Shown here: positions 34,201 through 46,310 of the stretch, piece by piece
Layout of the letters: each line of letters begins with the position of its first letter
How positions within the stretch are numbered: the stretch's first letter is position 1
Origin: Macquaria australasica
Lineage: Eukaryota; Chordata; Actinopteri; Centrarchiformes; Percichthyidae
DNA length: 64,000 nt
Direction: 5' to 3'
Assembly (NCBI GenBank): GCA_005408345.1
Contig: SEMN01000171.1
Location: 496,001-560,000, forward strand
Program-made: the position numbers and the translations under genes
The notes under the pieces: model-generated
The model's database searches: none
The model's input: the letters and a program-made list of their open reading frames with translations, nothing else
Told to the model about the DNA's origin: nothing

Positions 34201-34230
34201 AAACAGTACTGATGTTTATTCCTTTCTTTT

Positions 34231-34718
34231 TTGGCTACTTGGCAGTAGAACTCCACAACAAGCTGAACATCACATACCAGTGCACGTTTAACATACTATG
34301 GCCTTATAAAGTTGTTATGGCTACCGTGTTAGCAAACAGTTACCTATTTACACATCCAGCAAACATGGAGCAACATTAGCATTCATTGGGACTCGTGTTT
34401 CTGGCCACTTGACGAAGGAATATATCTCTTGGGCTGCTAAATGCTCCACTATGTTCACCAGCTAGTTGCTAACTAAACAGCTGCCTGCTGCGGCTGGAAA
34501 CAAGGTTGATGAGAGTGGTGAGAGTGCACCAAAACAGTAAAAACAACCCCAAAAACAAAATCAAAACAATGAGCTGAAATATGCTAAAATGCTCCGTAGC
34601 TGAGGGGAACTGTAGTGATAATTCTCTGTGGGTTTGTCATGACAAGTGACACCTCTTACATTACACATATTAATTTCTCCCATTGTTCATATAAAAATAT
34701 TCATTAGTGCAGCTTTAA
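34231..34718 (-). mobile_element. short interspersed element, near-complete copy (minus orientation)
   Basis: In reverse complement it starts TTAAAGCTGCACTAATGAA and continues with CTACAGTTCCCCTCAGCTAC, ATTTTAGCATATTTCAGCTC, TTAGCAACTAGCTGGTGAAC, GTGGCCAGAAACACGAG and TGCTGGATGTGTAAATAGG, ending near GGCCAAAAAAG. The same order is found at 58893-59460 on the + strand and in part at 18301-18470. About 490 bp, no coding capacity. Confidence 0.8.
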
Positions 34719-34775
34719 CCATGACCACAATTTGTCCCTTAACTTTGCCTAAACTTAAGCAAACCTTAAGCAAAG
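34713..34775 (+). repeat. short repeat 'TTTAACCATGACCACAATTT'
   Basis: Directly abuts the 34.2-kb element and repeats the sequence found on its other side at 34155. Confidence 0.65.
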
Positions 34776-36369
34776 AGGTGGCAGATGAGAACAACGCTTA
34801 CAATCATTTTTGTTAACCGTTATATGGGTCTTTTTGGAAAGCACAGACAAACAACAAATTTTGTTGTTATGCTGCTGATAGGGATGTCAGATCACGTAGG
34901 TTGGAGGATTTGTATGTTTAAGAGGCATGAGTACATACAGTAAACATAAACCTGGTCAATAAGAGCCTTGTGTTATGGCCATCTACTGCAGTGTGAATGT
35001 GTGTGTTTCATATTATGGACGTGAAATTTAGACAAAACAAAAGGTTAAGTAGGTCAAACAGATGACTTCAGCACTTGAGAGACAAACTGCGGATTTATCA
35101 GTACCATTTAATAAATAAATAGGTTAGTCTTTGAAAGGAGTTAGACCTGACAGTGAAAGTAAATGATTTATGAATGGAACATCCAGGGTCAAGGATGTTG
35201 TGATGAAGCTTACTCCATCTGTGGTGTGTGTGTGTGTGTGCCCCAGTGTATGCTACTCTAGCTGCCCAATATGTGAATCCCTCCTACGCTGACTCCTGCG
35301 GTATCCATCACGAGGGAATATCCAAAAGCAAATTTAAGGACGGGAGGAAAAGTTTGCCACACCAGCATCCTCTTTAAATAGTTTATGTTGTTCACTGATG
35401 AAGAAAATATCAAATTCCAGATGAAAATTTATGGAAATTAGATCAATGCTATTACGGCAGCGACTTTTTAAAGCAATATATTCTTTCCAGCGACAGTCTA
35501 TGTGCAGATGATAAATAGAAGGTAGTCAGAGAGAGTTGCGAGGGTCTTTCCTCCTGTGGAGCGGACCTACGAATCTGTTATTGCATTTCAGCCTAACAGG
35601 ATCAACATGCATACTAAAAAATGCAGCTTCCAAAGAAAACCCCCATCCCAACATTCCCGTCATTCTCTACCTCTCTTCCTCACTCTCTTTATTTGTCATC
35701 AAGAATCTAATACCATTTTCACCACACTGGAGTGTCAGGTTATTGTAAATAAGATGATATTTTCCTGGGGAGTGTGTATGTGTGTGTGTGTGTGTGTTCG
35801 CAAAAGGAGACAGTAAAGCTTTATAATGTTGATTTATCAGCTTGTCAGAATCAAGTATCTTTTAGACACTAATGCGTATGTGCATGTGTGTGTGTGTGTG
35901 TGTGTGTGTTTGAGTGACAGCACCTCATACGCACGTCTTGTGCACTTGCTCTGATCCTGTCACAGCCCCACAATCTGTCCTGGCTTGCGTTGATGGTTGG
36001 TTCAGTCACATCAGCCTCATCTTAATTCTGATCACTTATTGGCTGCTCTCTCATCTCTCCAGTTAGTCGGCTGGCTGAGTGGTATTGGCTTTCCAATCAA
36101 TGTGCTGATTGTTATTGTTATGCTTTTTCTGTCTTTACAGCCTCCTTTGACAGCACATGACATTGATTTTATATTCCTCACAAGCAGCTGTTGAGTTTCT
36201 TCTTTCACAAACAATCAGCTGTTTAAGTAAAAATGATAATATAATATAACGGAAGTGAGGCCTCTACTCTAAGACTGTATTACCTCTAATGGTTTGTGTG
36301 CTACTGTGTACTTTTCTGTAGCTACAATTTGGAAATGTTTATGTGATCCAACTGTTGGAAAAGAGAGGA
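34776..36369. other. intergenic, nothing recognised
   Basis: Short (GT)n runs at 35225-35240, 35773-35798 and 35884-35908. Otherwise non-repetitive; no gene is seen. Confidence 0.55.
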
Positions 36370-36620
36370 AAGCAAGGTTTACCTACTCACTATCTGGGGA
36401 GTTCAATGTAGAGGACTATAAAGTGAGCTCACCGGCAAAATGAAAAAACATTGTTGCGCTGCTTTCTCTCCTCTTGTTCGTCTGATATTTTTCTTTCAGC
36501 GCAATGCATGATGGTATATAGTGCTTGGTTAGTGACCATCGGTTGTACACTAATTTTCACAATGCATTGTGAGATACTTTGAGTCCACTTTATAGGGCAT
36601 ATTCATTTCGGCACAGCCCA
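36370..36620. mobile_element. possible fold-back element
   Basis: GGACTATAAAGTGAGCTCA (about 36414-36432) is mirrored by TGAGTCCACTTTATAGGGC near 36580-36598. CAATGCATGATGG and CAATGCATTGTGAG lie between. The two arms are imperfect inverted repeats about 150 bp apart, consistent with a small MITE. Ends are not defined. Confidence 0.45.
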
Positions 36621-36924
36621 GGACTTGAACCTGGTATCACAGTGTAGCTCTTTTTCCTCTTCCTAAACAATGCATTAAGATACATTTTTGATCTTTTTAA
36701 TGGTAAGTAGTGTGATACCTAAGAATAACTGAAGGGTTAAATGGCCCTATAAGATTTGAGAAATTCGACTGAAGCATTTCTCTTTGTCCCCTTTTGGTTT
36801 TCTTTCTTAAAAATGCATTTTTTTTTTTTTTTTTTGCGGTGGGCCTGTCGGCTAGCTGCCCAGGACAATGAGGTCCTCAAATGAATGCAGGGAAGTGTGA
36901 TAATTACTGCTATTCTGAGAAGCA
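36621..36924. other. intergenic with T17 tract
   Basis: T homopolymer at about 36818-36835. Nothing else is recognised. Confidence 0.55.

Positions 36925-37992
<1,068 letters not shown>

Positions 37993-38076
<84 letters not shown>
37993..38076. repeat. (AC)42 microsatellite
   Basis: Pure AC run of 84 bp, about 730 bp after the previous long AC tract and in the same orientation. Confidence 0.98.
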
Positions 38077-38079
<3 letters not shown>

Positions 38080-39211
38080 TTGCTGTACAATATTGCAAGA
38101 CCTACCGCCTCCTCTGCTTAAGCCTCTGCAGTAGTAACTAAGACATTCAAATGTCAGACAGTTTACAAAGAAAAAGCTATGATCCAAAACTAAAGGAACA
38201 CAAATGAGAACTACTGAGTGAAAAACATTTATGAACTAAATTAACTGAATGCAGCCTCTATGCTCATAATTCAGTGAATGAAAAGAACATTTAAATACAC
38301 AAAATCGAAATGTATGAGGTCAGTGAAAAACTGGTCTTCTTAGTTAATTTAAATATCTAAAGAATCCATGTGCATTTCCATGGCTCTAAACTCAGCTTGT
38401 TCACTGTGATTTGTACTTTGCCATCCTGAAACATCTACTAAGAACCTTTTGAGGAACTCAGGGACTATTAGGGCAGAGTCAAGTAGAACATTTTAGCAGG
38501 TTTGAGAAACGTGCAGCAGAGCTTCATCACCTGCTGAAAACAAACTTTCAACAAAACGTATTTCTCTAGTTCTCCCCAAAGCTGTTACTTCTGTTCTGTA
38601 TGTGTTGTGTATGTGAGAAAGGGAGAGAAAGATAACATTTTTCTGTGTATCAGCAATGCAGTTTTGAAGGCTCACGATGGAGCTAACGCTAACTGCTGTA
38701 TTCACTGCTGCAATCCCGAGTGAAAACAAAAGAGACAATAAATAATAAATGGTGCTCTTTAAGCTGTGTTCCTAACATCAAAAAGTAATGCCTCTAATAT
38801 GCATCTAATATCCCATATTTTGTCCTCAGTGGAATCTAATGAATAACAGAGCTATACCAATTAGGTGCAGGAAGTTACTGTTAATTACATTTCTAAGTTC
38901 TATTATGTAGTTAGCATGCATTAATCACAATGTTATTTTTCCAAATCCTATTTGTGGTTAAAGCGGAGTCAAAGTGTATTTGGAGTGGATTATGGCTCAA
39001 CTACTGGATATAAAGATCTCAGATAAACTGCAATGGACCGTGATACATTAGGGCTGCATGTTACCAGATAAGAAAAAAACCCACATTTCTTAGAGCAGCA
39101 TAATTCAATAATATGCATTCAGATTCATATTGTTACAATTGAAATATGGAATTAAAGACCAGACGAGACGAAGTCCATTAGAATTAGGTACAGAATAAAG
39201 TAGTGCAATAT
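38077..39211. other. intergenic, nothing recognised
   Basis: AT-rich non-repetitive sequence. No gene is seen. Confidence 0.55.
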
Positions 39212-39825
39212 CTAGCAGGTATGACGTCTACATTGTTTGTCATCTTAGTTTAGCATGTATGTATGCTAACTTTTGCTAATTGGCTCTAAACACAAAACAG
39301 CTGAGGCCGATGTATTGTATAAACCAAAGTATTAGACAAACTGAAATTTTGACCTGATGATGGCGCTAGATGGAAAGTTAAGGGATCACCAAAGTTATTA
39401 CAATTCTTCTGGAAGGAAAAATTAATGTTTGTAACAAATTTCATGGTAATCCATCCAACAGTTGTCGAGATTTTTCACTCAAAACACAAAATGTAATGTT
39501 AACCTTATGGTGGCACTAGAGAAAAAAATCAGGGGGTTCATCATCTAGGAACCATGAATGTCTGTACAAAATTTTGTGCCAGTCCATTTTGTAGATGTTG
39601 AGATACTTCACAGGACGAGTGAAAACTTTGACCTGCTGGTGGCACTAGATGAATTGTCAGGGTTTAACCAAAGTCAGAAGGATTCATCCTCTGGGGGCCA
39701 TAAATGTCTGCACAAAATTTCTTTGCAATCCATCCAATAGATATCTTAGTCTGGACCTACCGGCCAACTGACAGACTGCTAGAACGACATTGCCGTCCAT
39801 AGAGCCATGCTGCTGGCTATAAAAG
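39212..39825 (+). mobile_element. interspersed repeat with reiterated internal module, copy 2
   Basis: Contains TTAGCATGTATGTATGCTAA and CAAAACAGCTGAGGCCGA. Three modules follow with GACCTGATGATGGCGCTAGA, GGATCACCAAAGTTATTACA, GAACCATGAATGTCTGTACA and AATCCATCCAATAG (near 39350, 39495 and 39628). The tail reads CCAACTGACAGACTGCTAG then GACATTGCCGTCCATAGAGC. Same family as copies at 29.9 and 40.7 kb, and opposite in orientation to the latter. Confidence 0.83.
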
Positions 39826-40716
39826 GCAATAATATAATAATAACTATGTAACAACAATTACAACATTGGCTGCGCTGAGTAAAGTGGCATGTGGACGAGG
39901 GTTGGAGGGAGACAATAATTGTTTTCCTGAGGTCAAAGAGAGAGTGTATAGAGATACACTTCCTTCTAATCAAATCCAGTACAACAGTCCCCAGTTTCCT
40001 CCTCTCCACTCTGTATACACCAGAAGAAGGAAATACTTGCCTAAACAGGACATGTCAGATTATAAAACCAGGAAGTAAGAGTTAGATTATCAAATCACAG
40101 AGGAAGAGAAAGTTTAAAAACTATGAGATATTCTGAAACTTTAGTCCTGCACAACCTACTGCTTGGGTTCAGATCCTAGCTTTCTTAAAACAATGCAGCC
40201 TATCCATCCATCCATTAATGTTCACCCCTCTCTCACCACCCTGTCACCTGACATTTGAAAGAGCTCCTCTCAGTCTGACTGTGTGGTTAACTCAGACATC
40301 AACAGGCAGAACAAACCAACAAACAACATACCAAAACGAAAAGGAACTTTTTCAATGGTGATGCACAATAGAGCTTGTCAACATTTGGACTGCTTCTAGC
40401 CAAGCAGCTCCTATAAATAGACAAAAGCATTAGTGAGAGGAAGAGAATGAATGAGGAGCAGGAAGCAGTGAAAGAAGTGGAGGACTGCATCAGCGTAACC
40501 ATCTCCTCTGACCCTAATCCACTATTCAAAAACCAAGACAACCTATTGGCATCCATTAATCCTGAATTGGCTTACAATCAATGGGCTCCTCAATAACTCC
40601 TTATTCATTCATTCATCAATACCTAAAGACCACTCCTGGTCCCCATGTGTCCCGCCTGTCACATGCTTGTCACTGCTCCCCAAGCGTCACCCCTTTGTCT
40701 CCATTTTTTTTTTTTT
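39826..40716. other. intergenic between two inverted repeat copies
   Basis: Non-repetitive; no gene is seen. It would be the loop if the flanking copies paired. Confidence 0.5.
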
Positions 40717-41140
40717 AGCCATATTGGCAATATTGGTCAGTTAGTTGGTCCACCAACATGGACTATACCGAAAGATATCAACAGCTATTGGATGGATTGA
40801 GAGTTTGTGCAGACATTCATGGTTCTCAGAGGATGAATCCTAATGACTTTTCCTCTACCAGCAGGTCAAAATTTTACTTTGTACTTTGACCAATACCTTG
40901 GTTTATGACCAAATATCTGCAAAAATAATGACCTTCCCATCATCCTCAGCTGTACTTTGTGTTTAGCGCAAATTAGCAAATATCAGCATGCTAACACACT
41001 ATCGAAAGACGGTGAACATGGAAAACATTACACCTGCTAAAGATGAGCATGTTAGCATTGTCACTATGAGCATGTTAGCATGCTGATGATAGTATTTGGC
41101 TTAAAGCACCGCTGTGCTAAAGTACAGCCTCACAGAGCCA
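40717..41140 (-). mobile_element. interspersed repeat, copy 3 (minus orientation, single module)
   Basis: Reads in reverse relative to copies 1 and 2. It begins near AGCCATATTGGCAATATTGG (the tail), then GATGGATTGAGAG, CATTCATGGTTCTCAGAGG and CCAGCAGGTCAAAATTTT. It ends with GAGCATGTTAGCATTGTCAC and CATGTTAGCATGCTGATG. Only one internal module is present against about three in the other copies. An A tract lies just beyond (41145-41161). Confidence 0.82.
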
Positions 41141-42364
41141 CAAGTAAAAAAAAAAAAAAAAATTGGCAGTTCAGAGCCATGCCTTCATATTTTGTTGTTT
41201 TCAGATTTTCTTCATATGTAATAAAAATGTGGTGGCTTTGAAACCCCCCCTGCAGATCCTGTCATGCCACAGCTGATGACCCATCTGTGTGTCTGTGTGT
41301 GTGTGTGTGTGTTAGAGAGGAAGGGAATCCCAACGCGTGACACTGACACTTGGTGATCACATGCGCGTGTGAGTGGGCGTGTCATTGTGGACAAAGTAAA
41401 TCAATTAAGCAGAGGGAATCTCAAGGGAGAGAGAGAGGTTCCTGTCCTCAACTCCCCAAAGACCCTTAAAATACACATATAATTTAAAATGTAATCTCTG
41501 TTTCCATTACAATGCCTATAACAACACTTTAGACGCATGTCTGGTTTTCACTGTTGGAGCCCATAATACTGCATCCCACAACAAGAAATCAGCTCTGATT
41601 ATATTTCCCTCGCTGTATCTCATACTTGAGCATCAAAGCAATGTTGATTAATCAACTCCATCTTTAATCAAATTAGGTTATGATGAACCATTAAGTCTAA
41701 TCCAGTCAGGTGTTTCAGTCAGATAGACAGCAAACATTTATTTGAGTCTTAGGCTTGTTGTGTGTTCATAGGATGATGCTGAAGATACAGGGCATGAAAA
41801 CCATTATTCCAGATTGCATTATGGGTTATTTATGTACATCACCAATTACTGTAAACAAAGACAAATATTTAATTTACACTGAAACCACTGCAGTGTTGTG
41901 CAGAGGTTGGGAAGCTAAATCCCAGTGCTCAAAAGGTTGAATTCTCCCTGAGGGGAGCGGGGAGGGGTTATGGCGGGTGATGGGAGGGTGCACGTGGTGT
42001 GAACGGGGTGGGGCGAGCATCTAGGGTATGCTTAGCCTCTTCAGGAGGAAGACCCAAACCCTGCCCCTAAGAGGGAGGTCCTTGGGGACAGACTCACCCC
42101 ATTTTATTAGAAATACATGAATGAATCTAGCTCATGTGTTCAACCTGTGTGAGCATAATAAACACATAAAAATGCAATAAATAGGAGTACTGTTTAAAGC
42201 TTCTTAAAGTTTCTGATTGTTTTTATATATATATATATATATATATATCTAACACAAATTACTCATAACAATTCAGTTTTGTCAAAACATCCTGGAGCAG
42301 TCCACCCCTCACGCCCCGCTCTCCCACCTCCATTCTCACCCTGAACCTTCACCTTAACTCCCTG
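41141..42364. other. intergenic, nothing recognised
   Basis: Short (GT)n at 41287-41311, G-rich stretch at 41945-42015, and (AT)n at 42225-42249. No gene is seen. Confidence 0.55.
42225..42249. repeat. (AT)n microsatellite
   Basis: Short AT run. Confidence 0.9.
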
Positions 42365-42575
42365 AGAGGCAGAGGGGGCGCAGGAAGGGGGACACCGGCA
42401 ATAGATGAGGGCAGTGAAAAAGGAGCAGCGTTTTAATTGACACCCTTTAAGTTATCTGCAAGATAATTATGGCCAACAGCTGTAGACGGTGCAACATGCA
42501 ACAATGGGACTCATTTGCATTCTGGTGGAGGTCTGTCGGGGAGTGCCAGACCACATGAATGACACTTAAACAATG
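42365..42575. promoter_or_regulatory. candidate conserved non-coding element with octamer/SOX pair (42.5 kb)
   Basis: Within 90 bp lie TAATTGACA (42434), GATAATTATGG (42462), E-box CAGCTG (42477), SOX-like ACAATGG (42501) and exact octamer ATTTGCAT (42513-42520). SOX and octamer sites 5 bp apart recall SOX/POU composite elements, though the spacing is wider than the classic one. Non-repetitive, no coding potential. Conservation is untested. Confidence 0.45.
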
Positions 42576-42799
42576 TTGATATGTCGTATATGCACACACA
42601 AATATGTACACATTTATACACAGTGGAAATATTCATACACAAAAGACATCTATACAAGCATGTATTGAAACACAAAAGCCTCATGCTGCTTTGAAACGAG
42701 TGGGAAAATGGTTGAAAAGAAGCTGCAGACTTTTTGTTATTTCGTTACGTTGAGGGGTCACAGCTCTTTAAAATCCACACTCTCCACTCTGCCTCAAAG
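42576..42799. other. intergenic, nothing recognised
   Basis: CA-rich and AT-rich; no feature recognised. Confidence 0.5.
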
Positions 42800-43240
42800 C
42801 AACAGCGGACCCCATTGAGCTTAAGAATATGTGCTCCCCATTTTAGTCCTAATGCGAGAATTAATTATGAATTAATTAACATTACACTTAGGAGCAGCTA
42901 CTTTTTTTAAAAATGTTTTTTCTCTTTTTTTTTTCTCTCTCTCTTTTTCTGTGTAGTAAGGAATAACAGGAGCCAGAGCCGGAGGGAGACAAAGAGGAGG
43001 GATCGAGATATGGATGCATTGTGTTCTTATGTCTAAGGCTATCTCCAGGTTATGAATTAGAGAATGTGTGTAGTTTGTTTCTCCCGGCGAGCACATTAAA
43101 TATTTCATGGAGGGGGATAAATACTGGGAGAATGCCAGCCCCTCCCAACCTGATCCACACTGCAATTAGAGGCCCATTATCCCTCTCTGAACCCTCACAC
43201 TCTGTACAAACTGGGCCTCAAAAGCAGCAATAAAAAGCCC
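42800..43240. promoter_or_regulatory. candidate conserved non-coding element (43 kb)
   Basis: CGAGAATTAATTATGAATTAAT (42855-42876) is followed by a T/C run and then complex sequence with GGTTATGAATTAGAG, CACATTAAATATTTCATGG and GCAATTAGAGGCCCATTATC. TAAT-rich and non-coding. Conservation is untested. Confidence 0.38.
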
Positions 43241-43499
43241 TGTGATGAGATATGATCACAGAATACTTATCTTTAGGATTTATAATGAAATTACATAGTT
43301 TTGTTAACCCGTGTATTTTTATAGGTCATTTCCCACTAAACATCAAAAAAAAAAAAAACAAAAAAAAAAAAAGAGAGGAAAACCTCCAGCTTCACACTAT
43401 TGGGTTTCATTCATTTCATTTGATTTGACATATCATGCTTCTGTGCCTTGGCAATAAGGACACAACATTGCAGCATATTGGCAAGCTCATTTGCTTTTC
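43241..43499. other. intergenic with A-rich tract
   Basis: A-rich interrupted homopolymer at 43346-43376. Nothing else is recognised. Confidence 0.55.
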
Positions 43500-44060
43500 A
43501 TAGTGAGCGTTGTGTCCAAAAAAAAGTGCCCCCTGGGATAAACACGTGTACGGGGACTGCGGGCTCGCCGCCCCAGCAGCAGGTGGCCCATTGCTGCCTA
43601 ATGAACACCGCAATCTGTTACTATCGCAGCGGTGCTTTTCACCAGACAATTAGGCGACTAAGCATGTCATTATTCCAGGCCAACAAGAAGAGCCTCTTCT
43701 CTAATTTCATCTTTTCATTCCTGTTTACTCACCCACACTCCCCTCATTAACGAGAGATTTTCCAGTCCATGCTAATTGGTTTCAATAACATTCATTTTAG
43801 TTGAAAGGAAACGATTCTGTTAATTGAGGAGCACAGAGAGAGGAGAGAGGGAGCGTGGAGGGGGGAAGTAAAAAAAAAAAAGCAGGGCTTCTTTTCATTT
43901 TCAAGTGCGTCCATGAGATGACGCTTTTGAAAAAGCGCTCTACAGGTTCAGAGCTAATGAAATTAAGTGATGCCGGCCGTGGCAAAAAGGAAAGCCCAAA
44001 TTAAAAGCAATTTATTTTCATTGAGGCATGTGGCACTGTTCGGGCACAATTAATGGGCTG
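43500..44060. promoter_or_regulatory. candidate conserved non-coding region (43.5-44.0 kb)
   Basis: A CpG-bearing block (43545-43640) leads into AGACAATTAGGCGACTAAGC, TCATTAACGAG, GCTAATTGGTTTCAAT and CTGTTAATTGAGG. After a GA-rich/A-rich break (43830-43880) it continues with GCTAATGAAATTAAGTG, CAAATTAAAAGCAATTTATT and CACAATTAATGGGC. Two blocks with dense homeodomain cores and no coding potential. The strongest enhancer-like texture in the window, but untested. Confidence 0.45.
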
Positions 44061-44640
44061 AGCATAGACACAGAGATATGGAGAGAGAGAACAAAAAAAA
44101 AGAGAGACAAAGATACAAAGAAACGACTGGTGGCACAGACGAGTCAAGGCAGAGCAAAGTCTAGACCTGGACAGATTAACTGTAATGGTTCCTATATTGT
44201 ATTTCTATTTCTTTTTTGCTAAGTTTGAATAGGAAACAGGCGCTGGCTGTTAAAATATTTAAAATAATCTCAAATACTGTAGATGTTTGTCTAAAGTCCG
44301 GCACAGAGTGATACTGTGTGTGGCTTGCCATCAGAATAACTACAATCAGGACTAATTCATATTACAAAAGAAATGGTTTGCCTGCAGAGGTAATGGCATC
44401 AGCTTCTTATGAAAATATTCATGTCATAATGTTTGGTTGAAAAAATGATTATGTAACATTACACTTCATTTTACTATGTATTGGTGAACATTGTTGGATA
44501 ATTTTATTCTTGATATATGTCAGTTTCACAGTAATTACACTATAATAGGGTTTCCCACATTTTGCACCATTGTAGAATTCACATTATTATTATTTGTATG
44601 CGAAACATGACTTTCTTTAGTTGAGAAAAACAATCTCACC
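44061..44640. other. intergenic, nothing recognised
   Basis: AT-rich; no gene is seen. Confidence 0.55.
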
Positions 44641-45188
44641 CCAAGGTCTGTTTAGCAGCTGTTCTGGAGCTTTTGATCCTTTCATATGACCTTCATCAGT
44701 AGATGGATTTGCCAAGTTGTCATGGAATTATATAATTTCCTTTTTTTTTGAGCAATGAAAGTATTCATTTATTACATTCATTAAGAGTTAATTATTTGTT
44801 TAACTCATTAAATTTGATTAATTCTTAATTAATTCCTAATTTAATTAATTTTATTTGAACACCTAAAATTCAATGACAACTGGGCAAATGCCATCTGCTG
44901 ATGAGGACCATGTGATATGATTGAAAGCCCTAGAGGAGATACTAAATGGACCTTGTGGTGGGATTGTTTTCATGTTTCACATGTTAATAAAGTGAATTAT
45001 AAAATTGTGGGTGTTAAAATGAAAGAAAGAAAAAGACTTAACTCATAATTAATTAACAAATTAATAGTTGAAATGTTCTGAAAAAAATGGAAATTTGGAC
45101 ATCTACAATTTCATGATAAGTGGGCAAACTCCGTCTGCTGGTGAACAGCAAGCTCCAGAACAGCAACTAAATGGATCTTGTGACAGTG
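44641..45188. repeat. cluster of three related ~90-bp modules, one inverted
   Basis: Module 1 (44641-44730, minus) reads in reverse complement GGCAAATCCATCTACTGATG and AAAGCTCCAGAACAGC. Module 2 (44861-44965, plus) reads GGGCAAATGCCATCTGCTGA and CTAAATGGACCTTGTGG. Module 3 (45099-45188, plus) reads GGGCAAACTCCGTCTGCTGG and AGCTCCAGAACAGCAACTAA. Modules 2 and 3 are each preceded by TAATTAAT-rich sequence. This suggests a diverged interspersed family of fish; the class is unknown. Confidence 0.7.
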
Positions 45189-46029
45189 TTTTCTCATTTG
45201 CTTTTTCCAAGGTCAAGAATGAACTTTGAACTTCATGACTCTCTTTTTAAATGTCCGCTATCATACAGAAACTACTAGCATGACCTCAAAGTGCCAGCCA
45301 CTGATTAGTCAAGTTTATTTATACATAATTTGTAGAACATATAACACCGTCTATCCCCAATAAGCAGAAACTCTGTAAGTATTATACAGGAAATTATAGC
45401 TTAACACCACCACAAACTTATCTCTCCATGTCAAAAATTGGGTTTTTTGCCTAAACTTTCTGCAGAGTTCAAGCTACAGTAGTAAATGCAATTTTGTAGG
45501 CCTTCCAGGCAGCGTCACCAAAGCCTGAGAAATGAGTCAGTAATCCTTCCAGGAAGTATATCAAGTGTTAGAGCCTGACATCAATGCCAATAGCAGAGCC
45601 ACGGTTAGGGCCATAACCCCTCCACGGCATTCAGACACGGTCAGTCAGCTGCCTAACCAGCCGTTGTATGGTTGTTTAGTGACGGCAGAGTGAGCATGTT
45701 AATGTCCTGTCTAAACAGCCTCAGCTGGGGGCCGCAGCAAAGGGGGGGGGGGGTAGACAGCCCTCTGGTTGCTCTGCAAGTTGGAGGTGTGGCAGGTTGT
45801 AGCATGTAAAGGCATCTGGAGACCACAGGAAGAAGAGACAGAAGGGATGACTCAAGCAGCTATAATCACTACTGATCGATATGTTGACAAGCAGAGAGGA
45901 AGGGAGGAGGGAGCTTGAGATTGAAAACAATTAAAAGAATTATTTGCAGCGCTGTCTGTTTCCTAGCTGAACCATCGGTATGTCTCTCTCTGCCTGTGTT
46001 TCACCCAATGAGAAACCAAACTAGTATAA
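45189..46029. other. intergenic, nothing recognised
   Basis: A G13 run at about 45740-45752. Otherwise non-repetitive; no gene is seen. Confidence 0.55.
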
Positions 46030-46310
46030 AGTATGACTAAATGCCCTGCTAGTCTCCGAGGAGCTCTGAGTGCGGAGCTAGCGGGAGATCAGTGCAGTTA
46101 ATTTACATAGCATTTGCATTATGTCAGGACATGAGCTACAAATAGGTATGAGTGTGTGGCTTAATTAGAAATGAGCCAGGCTTTTCAAAAACACCCTTTT
46201 GCATCATAATTGAGTCAGCTCAGCGCCGGAGTAAACGGCAGTGAGTGGGGGAAAAGATGCCTGTTTTTGAACGCGCTCAGCGATGATTGGTATTTATGAT
46301 ACACCTACCT
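46030..46310. promoter_or_regulatory. candidate conserved non-coding element (46.1 kb)
   Basis: GCAGTTAATTTACATAGC is followed at once by an exact octamer ATTTGCAT (46112-46119), then GGCTTAATTAGAAATGAG, GCATCATAATTGAGTCAG, GCGATGATTGG and TTTATGATACACC. About 280 bp of complex non-repetitive sequence. Conservation is untested. Confidence 0.45.
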
